Of a stretch of 64,000 nucleotides of DNA, positions 57,010 through 64,000 are shown one piece after another; position 1 is the first letter of the stretch; every line of letters starts with the position of its first letter. The DNA comes from Coffea arabica (lineage: Eukaryota > Streptophyta > Magnoliopsida > Gentianales > Rubiaceae), in assembly GCF_036785885.1 (NCBI RefSeq), contig NC_092314.1:13599638-13663637 (forward strand), in the 5' to 3' direction. Below the pieces are notes generated by a model, which saw nothing but the letters and a program-made list of their open reading frames with translations, was not told the origin of the DNA and did no database searches. The translations under genes and the position numbers were made by a program.

Positions 57010-57574
57010 CTAAGTTCAGTTTTGCATTGCCAAAACACTGTAGTACCAAATTAAGTCTGCAAAACTTTTTGACTTGGCACAGTAAGATACTGTACCAAAT
57101 CTGAATCAAAGCTGCATCAGCTTTTGTCACGAGAAGAGAGAAAGAGGGAGAAAGGAATACTGATGGGTGGTGATACAAGATAGACGATTAGTTACTGGTT
57201 TGTGGTCTTTTGCAGCGATAAAAGGAGAAACAATTTCCAACAGAATAAAGACGTATATATGAAGACCAGTAGATCATGACAAAACAGCCTCTTAGACATA
57301 GAATACTTGGAATTTTGCATGCAACCTTTGAGGCCCAACTGTCTCAAACTAGAGAAATCTCAAGAGACATGAGGTGTGATGTGTGGCTTCAAGATATAAA
57401 ATGCACCATCTTATTTGCTTTCAATGTTCCATTGATAATTGAACACTACGTCATATGGTAAATGAATATCCTATACATTCTACTTAGTTTCGAAATTCCA
57501 TTGACAATAAAATATTATGTTGTATATTTCATAAGTATCTCACACATTCGTTACAATATCATGCCATTTCTAAA
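57010..57574. other. Upstream region of the receptor kinase gene
   Basis: The 5' untranslated region and promoter of the minus-strand receptor kinase should lie here. On the minus strand, ATATATACGTC occurs around 57260 as a possible TATA region. The short open frames at 56909-57461 are shadows or chance. Nothing else is recognised. Confidence 0.4.
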
Positions 57575-57731
57575 GTTCCAAATATTATTTGAAATAATTA
57601 CTGTAACACTTTTTGCGATGTAATGTATGTGAAATAAAAAGTTGATTAAAAAAGTAAAAAGATGTATTGAAAAATGTGTTTGTGATGCTAGTAAATAATT
57701 TTTTGGCAAATAATTCATATCCAAACACACA
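57575..57731. mobile_element. MITE, family A
   Basis: It contains atattatttgaaataattac, tgtaacactttttgcgatgt and gtatgtgaaataaaaagttg, and ends catatccaaacacac. It is the best-preserved of the four related copies in the window, and its right end is a TTTGGATA-type inverted repeat. Confidence 0.7.
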
Positions 57732-59697
57732 TATATCATCAAGAAATTTTGTGTTGAGAGTGCTCAGTTCTTAAGGTTTTGAGACAATGAAGGTGTAATA
57801 AATTTTCCCTTAGAAAAAAATTAAGTATTTATGTGAGATGTCACAACAGCTGATAATGTTACACTTGATTTTGCAATTTGTGTTATTGTGTTATATATCT
57901 AACAAAAAAAAAATCCCTTTGTTACGTTTCAAATATTGATAACGCAGTTACAATTTGAAATTCTAACCAGGCGCATAAGGTCCAGAATTCAGCAAACCTG
58001 TACTACATATTAGTGGTAAAGTTGCAGAGAGGATTCAGTGTGGTTGGAATTTGGCACGATTATGTCTGGCTGTTGTAATTTTTCTATTATTTGGTATACA
58101 ATTACGTGACATTATTGTATTTGAAGTAAAAGTGATATACGCGAATAAAATATTTAACATATATTTAGTATAATATAATGATGTATTTGTACACCGAAAC
58201 TTTAAACATGTACGATAACCGGACGAAACCGCACAAAACATAAAGTTGAATGCCACATCTAAAATGTATACAGTATACACCAACCTAGTATTACTCTTTA
58301 GCTTTCAATGCTTATGGTCTTGTGCATCTTAATATGAGAATTAATCTTTTCTATATTGTCAATACATACGTTGATAGATTCAGATGCATAATAAATCATT
58401 TTAATTTGATTTTAAACATCTTTTTTATATATATGGTATATATTTAGACTCGCTGATATATACACTGTTAGTGTATTAAAGATTTAACCCATATTTATTA
58501 GTTCAGAGTCTTCATTTCTTGTGTTCAATGACACTTGATTTGTATCTACCATGAATTGGGTTAAAGTTGACATGTTGTTGGCCAAATCATAGCAACATAA
58601 TTGGTACGTGTTTAATATTTACCTTTTACTTTACAACAATGCAACACCAAGGAATGAGATTTGAGATTTGAAGTTTGAATTGGAGGAATAACAAAGGATG
58701 AAAATTCCAAGGAGAATGTCATGGTTGTCTGCACAAGCAGCAATTGGTCCAAGATAGATTTCTGCCACATTCCCACCACCAAGTCCCAAGGTTAACTCAT
58801 TTTCTATTGCCCATTTCTTGCAAATCATTTGTCTCTTTTTTTGTCATGAGCTGCTTGTCCTTTCACTTTCTCTTCTTACCATACAAAAAAAAATTGCAAA
58901 TTTTTTTGCATATCTTTTTTTGTAGTGGTTCTGACCACAAGAATTTCTTGTAGTTCGCTATTAGCCTTTTGGTTAGGGTGACAAATAGATTCAGAAATGA
59001 AAGAGAAAATGAGAAAAAATTCACATGATCCAAATTGGAGTCACGGGCCATGCCTTGATCAAATTGCAGTGCAATAGAGACCAAAACCTTAAGAAAAGTA
59101 GCGGTCCCATATCTAGTCTTTGCGTTATCATCTTGTCGTTGAAATTATTCATCCTGATAATAATTCTGTACACAAAATTTGGCTCTATAGCTCCCATTTT
59201 GCATGCTTCAATTCAATCCAAGCCATGCCCAGCTCTCTATCATTTCAGAATTTCTATTCTTTGCAATCAGGGAATAGGATAAAATACCAAAAAGAGGGGC
59301 ATTAATTATTAAAATTCTCAAATCATTATCTATTTTTTAAATTGCACATGATTTCTCAAAAAAAAAAAAAAGTTTTGCAATTTTTGCCTAAAATATTGAC
59401 ATAGAACCCACTTTTATTCTCTCTTTTGAAATTTCTTGATTTAACACTTCAAAACTTACATTATTCTAAAAGAGCCCACCTACAAAAAATGATTGTAAAT
59501 TACGATATTTTTAAATGATAGACATGAATATGAGAATCCCTAAAATTAAGGAGGTTGGTCGAACCAGCTTTTACCAGGCCAAACTCGATTCGAGTATCGA
59601 GTTATTTGGTTCATTTTGTCGATTCTAGTTTTGCCTTCACCAAGTATAAATAATTACTAAAGTACTCGGAAAAAAGTTCCTCATTTTTTGCAACTTA
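57732..59697. other. Intergenic stretch, no supported gene
   Basis: AT-rich with short chance open frames on both strands. The open stretch at 58631-58828 (-) has ordinary composition (LGLGGGNVAEIYLGPIAACA) but no recognised domain and no neighbours. No RNA gene was identified. Confidence 0.45.
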
Positions 59698-59712
59698 TAT
59701 AATTGCTGAAAA

Positions 59713-59890
59713 ACCACTAATCTTAGCTCAGTGGCCACCAAGGTGGGTTTTAAGACCCTGTTTGGATTGTAGGTGGGAATTCAAATCCCACCTGCAGTAA
59801 AAAAAAAAAATTCAAAAATTGTGTTATAACACTTCCTTAGTCTAGTAAAGTCTGTGTACCTACTAGCCCCTAATATTTCTCCGAAAAAAA
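59713..59890 (+). mobile_element. tRNA-derived SINE with imperfect 15-bp TSD
   Basis: The head carries tagctcagtggcc (A box, near 59723) and ggaattcaaatccc (B box, near 59775). An internal A run follows near 59799-59811, then a 3' part ending in gaaaaaaa. Flanks tataattgctgaaaa (59698-59712) and tataactgctgagaa (59891-59905) match at 13 of 15 positions, fitting an older insertion than the SINE at 53089. Confidence 0.8.
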
Positions 59891-59979
59891 TATAACTGCT
59901 GAGAATTTCATTCAGATAGTTTTAGGTTTTACATCTACCACGTATACATGAAAACTCAATGGTAAGCTCCTCTAAATTA

Positions 59980-61165
59980 GTCAGATTTTGTGTGACTTTA
60001 TATGAGCACTGAGAAATTCGATCAAACAGAATGGAACTCTTATTATGAAATCTTGGAGCAGCAGAGGCAAAATACCATTAGCGATCCTTCATGTCATGCT
60101 TGACAGCATTATAATATCCCACCTAGATAATGTCAAGCTTTGCATTCCCCAAATATACATAAATAGTAAGGACGGTGTATACACTTTCAACTTTAGATGA
60201 ATAACGTGTCATAAATTCAATAGTAATAGTGTATACAGTATTAGTTTATATAAGATTTCCTCAAATAGTAAAGTAATTTGAATAAATCAAAGAGAAAAAT
60301 GCAGTTTTGGTACCCAAATTTTGACATATGAACCGTTTTAAAGGGACAAAAACAAATTTGATACCCAAACTTTCAACTTTTGAGTAAATTTAGTACCCTT
60401 AACGATTTTTTCCAAACTTGCAACTAGAAAGGTTCACGTGATAGTCACATGTCCGTCAATTATAATATAAAAAATGCCAAAAATGTAAAATATCCTTGAT
60501 AAAATTATTAGTCCTTAGCACTTAACATCAAAAAGATATTTTACTTGATAAAATCATTAGTCTTTAAACTTTGCACTTAGTGTCAAAAGGATATTTTACA
60601 TGACATCAGAAGGATATTTTACATTTTTTGGCATGTTTTTGTACAATAGTTGTTGGACATGTGACTATCACATGATTTTTTCCTATAGCAATTTGAAAAA
60701 ATTCGTCAAGAGTATTAAATGTGCCAAATAGTTGAAAGATTAGGTACCGGATTTATGTTTGTCCAAAATTTGGGGACTAAAATCGCTCATGTGCCAACGT
60801 TTAGATACAAAAATTGCACTTTTCTCTAAATCACATTTTGCGAGACGTATGTGAGTGTTGAAATTAGAGGAAATTAAAGTATTACATTAAAATCTTGGAG
60901 AGGTAATATTCAACTACCAATAGCAATTTGTCATGTCCTACCTAGATAATTCCATATTTTGCCTTCACGACATACACAGCAATAGCAAAGTAGTTTGAAT
61001 AAGTCAGATTTTGTGCGAGTCATATGAGTGCTGGGAATTTCAACTAGACCAAATACCAGCTTGTGTCAAAATCCTGGAATACTAATGATAAAATACCACT
61101 AGTGATTCGTCATTTCATGCCTGACAGCATTATCACATCCTACCTAGATATTGCCCGAGTTTTTC
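59980..61165. repeat. Three diverged tandem units of about 170-300 bp
   Basis: Units begin near 59980, 60830 and 61003 with gtcagattttgtgtgac or its variants tcacattttgcgagac and gtcagattttgtgcgagt. Each contains an aaatcttgga or aaatcctgga phrase and cctacctagata or cccacctagata. Units 1 and 3 also share cagcattataatatccc and cagcattatcacatcct. The boundary between units 1 and 2 is split by the element at 60291-60826. Confidence 0.78.
60291..60826. mobile_element. Inverted-repeat element, 536 bp, inserted in a tandem repeat
   Basis: The left end agagaaaaatgcagttttgg and the inverse of the right end agagaaaagtgcaatttttg are terminal inverted repeats. A 7-bp repeat taaatca flanks it (60284-60290 and 60827-60833). 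The interior also folds: gatagtcacatgtccgtcaa has an inverse partner around ggacatgtgactatcacatg. No coding sequence is present. The 7- to 8-bp duplication fits a hAT-type MITE. Confidence 0.75.
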
Positions 61166-61178
61166 CAATGACTCAGTT

Positions 61179-61435
61179 GGACGAGGGGCCTGGACGGTTG
61201 CCAGAAACAACCGTTCCAGGCAGTTCACGGCTTGGATGAAGCCTCAAAAATTTATACGGCTCAGATCACGTCTTGTAACTCGATTTTTACGCCGTGTGGG
61301 ACCCACAAAAATGTTGTTTTATTTTACTCGCTGTTGTTCAATTGTTACACCTTGTACAGATGATGTTACACCATGTACAAATGGTGTTAAACCTTCCGGA
61401 GCGGTTGTTCTGACAACCGCTCCAGCCCCGCGTCC
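61179..61435. mobile_element. Mutator-type MITE, 257 bp, with 9-bp TSD and hairpin ends
   Basis: The nonamer gactcagtt flanks it at 61170-61178 and 61436-61444. The ends ggacgaggggcctggacgg and inverse ggacgcggggctggagcgg are inverted repeats. Each end also forms its own hairpin: cctggacggttg pairs with caaccgttccagg on the left, and ggagcggttgt pairs with acaaccgctcc on the right. The centre has a short near-repeat, gttacaccttgtacagatg and gttacaccatgtacaaatg. The 9-bp duplication is the Mutator hallmark. Confidence 0.85.
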
Positions 61436-61640
61436 GACTCAGTTGGATTTGTCAGGAGTAGGAGTAGACGTAGATATAGGTGCAAATTGGTGATATTTGA
61501 TAAAAAAAAAAAAAAAAAAAAAAGAAGGTATACAATTACTAGATAATGGCAATCCATGTAAAAGTTTTAGTTAAAAAAAGTGTAAAAGTTTTAGTTTTTA
61601 ACATTAAAATATATGCAGTTTAGATGGGAGTGACTTAAGT

Positions 61641-61783
61641 GACTTTGGATAGTAGATTATATGGATACTTTAAATAAAATATTGTAACATTTTTTTTAAT
61701 GTAATATATATAAAATAAAAATGTGATTGAAAATGTATTGATAATATAAATAAATAAATTTTACAAATAATCCACTATCCAAA
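61641..61783. mobile_element. MITE, family A
   Basis: The left end ctttggatagtagattatat and the inverse of the right end attggtttggatagtggatt form inverted repeats. The interior shares gtaacattttttttaatgta and ataaaataaaaatgtgattg with the copy at 57575-57731. Confidence 0.72.
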
Positions 61784-63614
61784 CCAATAGATTTTAGGGT
61801 GGATTTGCCCCCTCCCTCCCTTCCTCTTTTTGAGCTTGAACTACATATACTAAAGAAGTTATGAATGTATATCACATATGCGTGATTTGAATTTTAAATT
61901 TAAATTAATGTTATGTAGTATAATTTAAATCTGTTAGTATAAAAAATACATTGACAATGCATTAAAAAAAATTTTCCTCTAATATATTTGTAGTTCAGGT
62001 GGGAGTGACTGAAACATTTGGATTTCATGCCCCCCCCCCCCTCCCAAAAAAAAACTTTTTTGTTCTTGAACTACATATACTACAGCGTTAAACATTTAAA
62101 TTTTTGAAGGCCCACCTTTTATTATAGAAGACTCCATCTAACAAAAATATTTGTTTTTTTTTTCTCATCTTGTTGTAATATTTGATTTTCACACTATTGT
62201 AGATTAATTGTGATCTCATCCTAAAACAATCTGTTTCATGCTATAAAATTAGTTTATTATTCTAAATTCATCATAATTTCCCTACGGCTATTTTTCTCAT
62301 TTAGTAATGTGCTCCATTGATTGAACATTTATCAGTTCAAGAATCAAAATCTCTTATATTAAACTAACCTATTTTATCCTGGATAGTATATAACCAGAAA
62401 TATACGAAAACCTTTTCATCAGTCAAAATATTTGCATTTCACCTCCATTGCACCAAAGGGATCAAGGTACACCCTTTCCTTGATTTAATAAGGTGCATCA
62501 AGAAAGTGACTGAGAATTGATTTTGAGCACAGTTAGGGAAGATTAGGGTATCATAATCAATGTATTGAATCGTTATTAAACACAGCCAACAATATAATGC
62601 CCCAATGGCAGTCTAAATTTTCCCTTGGCTCTCAAGATTAGTCATTTGGATTGCAATTTTTCAAAGAAAGATTTTACCGTTTCCATAATCACATTTCTTA
62701 GTTATCTTTTTATTTCATATATATCAAATCACTACTATAAATATATATCTTTTTATAAAAAAAAAACTCCAAAAAAAATAGCAATCCAAACGAGTTCTTA
62801 TATTTTTGTGATTTAAACATCTTTCCTAGCTACATGCTAATGCTAATAACAAGTTCAACATTTTAACATCAAAATAAACCTACTGATCATCAAGAGGAGA
62901 ACTTGACATAGTTAGAATACCAGGGAATATCAATCAAAAAGTTGGAAAAGATATAAGACAAGTTAGTACAATTTCAGAAGCTTTTATATTTAAGAATGTA
63001 AGTCTTACCATTATTTTTAAAGTAAATCGTCAGTAACAGTGTATATATTATCGCCGTTGAATGCATGATGCACGTGGAAAAAAATAAATTTTAAATTCAA
63101 ATTTTACATAATTATTATTCACACACGATCAGCATATAGAGGATTAATTATTATTTTTATCAAATTCTTAGTGTAATTTTTTTTCATTTTTTTAACATAA
63201 GAAAAACATTTGATGATCATGTGAAGCCTATCGTATCAGATACACAAGTGGAGTGGGTGGGGGTGTGTCCGTTTCCTAGTCAACTTTCTGTCTTTATTGT
63301 CTTTGCCTTCCAATCTCACCCCAAAGCACATGCAAAGAAAGAAGTTGACAAAATTTTTGAACATGGACTTTTTCGCTAATTTCCAAATAGTGTCATTTCA
63401 CGAGAAAATGGACTATTCAAAGGTATACTTTTATGCATTTCTGCGTGAATTACATCCACGCCCCTGCAGTTTTTTCCAAAGAGTTAATTACCCTTTACCC
63501 CCTAAACTTGGGCCTTTATAGCACTTTGCCCCTTGAAATCCTCCCTACCCATATGTACATTTAAACATTTTTGGAAATTATCTATTCATACTTTATAGAA
63601 TGTATCCGAATCAG
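61784..63614. other. Intergenic stretch, no supported gene
   Basis: It contains a short C-run at about 62031-62042 and two related phrases, tttttgagcttgaactacat (about 61828) and tttttgttcttgaactacat (about 62058), each followed by atactaaag or atactacag. This points to a local duplication about 230 bp apart. A phrase gttaattaccctttaccccc near 63484 resembles one end of a MITE, but the partner end is not seen. Confidence 0.4.
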
Positions 63615-64000
63615 AGGTGTCAACCACAATCCAATTATATTGATTCATCTAAACTAACCTGCTAATAAATGGACTTGGGTATATAATGAATTTTGAATGG
63701 GTCTAAATAAATTATTCAATTGAACCCATTTAATGGGTTGGGTTGTGGTTTGATTCGCTCACCCATTTATACCCATTTAAAAGTAATTATATATTTAAAT
63801 TCAATTTTTAGTGGATGTGAAGCAGATAAATTTGAATTTCTTATCAATCTAATAATAATAAAATGTCATCAAACAACATGCAATAAAATAAAATAAAATT
63901 TCAAGTGAGTTATAAATGGGTAATTAGATATATCCATACCCACTTATTAAATGGTTATAAATGAGTGATTCATTACCCATACCTATTTATTAAATGGATA
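63615..64000. mobile_element. Left end of a hAT-like element, continuing past the window
   Basis: The phrase agaggtgtcaaccacaatcc near 63614 matches the TAGRGGTGTCAA-type terminus of plant hAT elements. It is followed by the usual subterminal motif repeats (acccatttaatgggttgggt, cccatttatacccatttaaa, gagttataaatgggtaatt and ttattaaatgg). The window ends before the other terminus, so this is a partial call. Confidence 0.42.

Overview
The window is nuclear DNA from a land plant. It has intron-containing genes with GT-AG borders, long AT-rich intergenic stretches and dense nested transposable elements. The protein homologies are to eudicot families, and an asterid-type dicot is my best guess. 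That guess is inference; nothing here fixes the species. I see no prokaryotic, organellar, rRNA, tRNA or CRISPR locus.

Four host genes look intact. (1) A cytosolic PAPS-dependent sulfotransferase lies at 23769-24755 (-). A decayed paralogue sits about 7 kb away at 16467-17473 in the same orientation, with its flanks duplicated too. (2) Translation initiation factor eIF3 subunit h lies at 37160-41634 (+). I could assemble 12 exons into a 337-residue protein. (3) A WDR5B-type WD40 protein lies at 46513-47688 (-), with two exons and 318 residues. (4) An LRR receptor-like kinase of the At3g28040 type lies at 53849-57009 (-), with two exons and about 1020 residues. It has an Asn in place of the catalytic HRD Asp.

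The rest is mostly mobile DNA. 1-4.4 kb holds a rearranged Mutator-like element in which the transposase N-terminus and DNA-binding domain run straight into a truncated plant mobile domain (PMD). 4.4-6.0 kb holds the LTR and gag end of a Ty3/gypsy element on the minus strand. 6.77-12.61 kb is an end-to-end L1-type LINE with an 11-bp target-site duplication (TSD). Its two ORFs are broken only by in-frame stops, and both the RT and RNase H active sites carry Asp-to-Asn changes. 13-21 kb holds an LTR-like fragment, a GC-rich hAT-like element, MITEs and a SINE. 25.0-26.8 kb is a non-autonomous Helitron in the upstream region of the intact sulfotransferase gene. 28.4-30.1 kb is a FAR1/FHY3-type pseudogene. 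It stops abruptly where a MuDR-like unit (30.1-34.6 kb) begins, with a GRF zinc-finger gene and a MULE transposase facing each other. 35.8-36.2 kb is a 0.3-kb fold-back. 43.3-45.2 kb is a degenerate LTR element. 50.2-51.7 kb is a hAT-type element with a perfect 8-bp TSD. 52-64 kb carries more SINEs, inverted-repeat elements and a Mutator-type MITE.

The host genes do not form a pathway; each is an independent transcription unit among transposon debris. The most informative content is structural: dated nested insertions with exact TSDs, a duplicated sulfotransferase with one dead copy, and two unusual transposon architectures. I found no convincing wholly new system.
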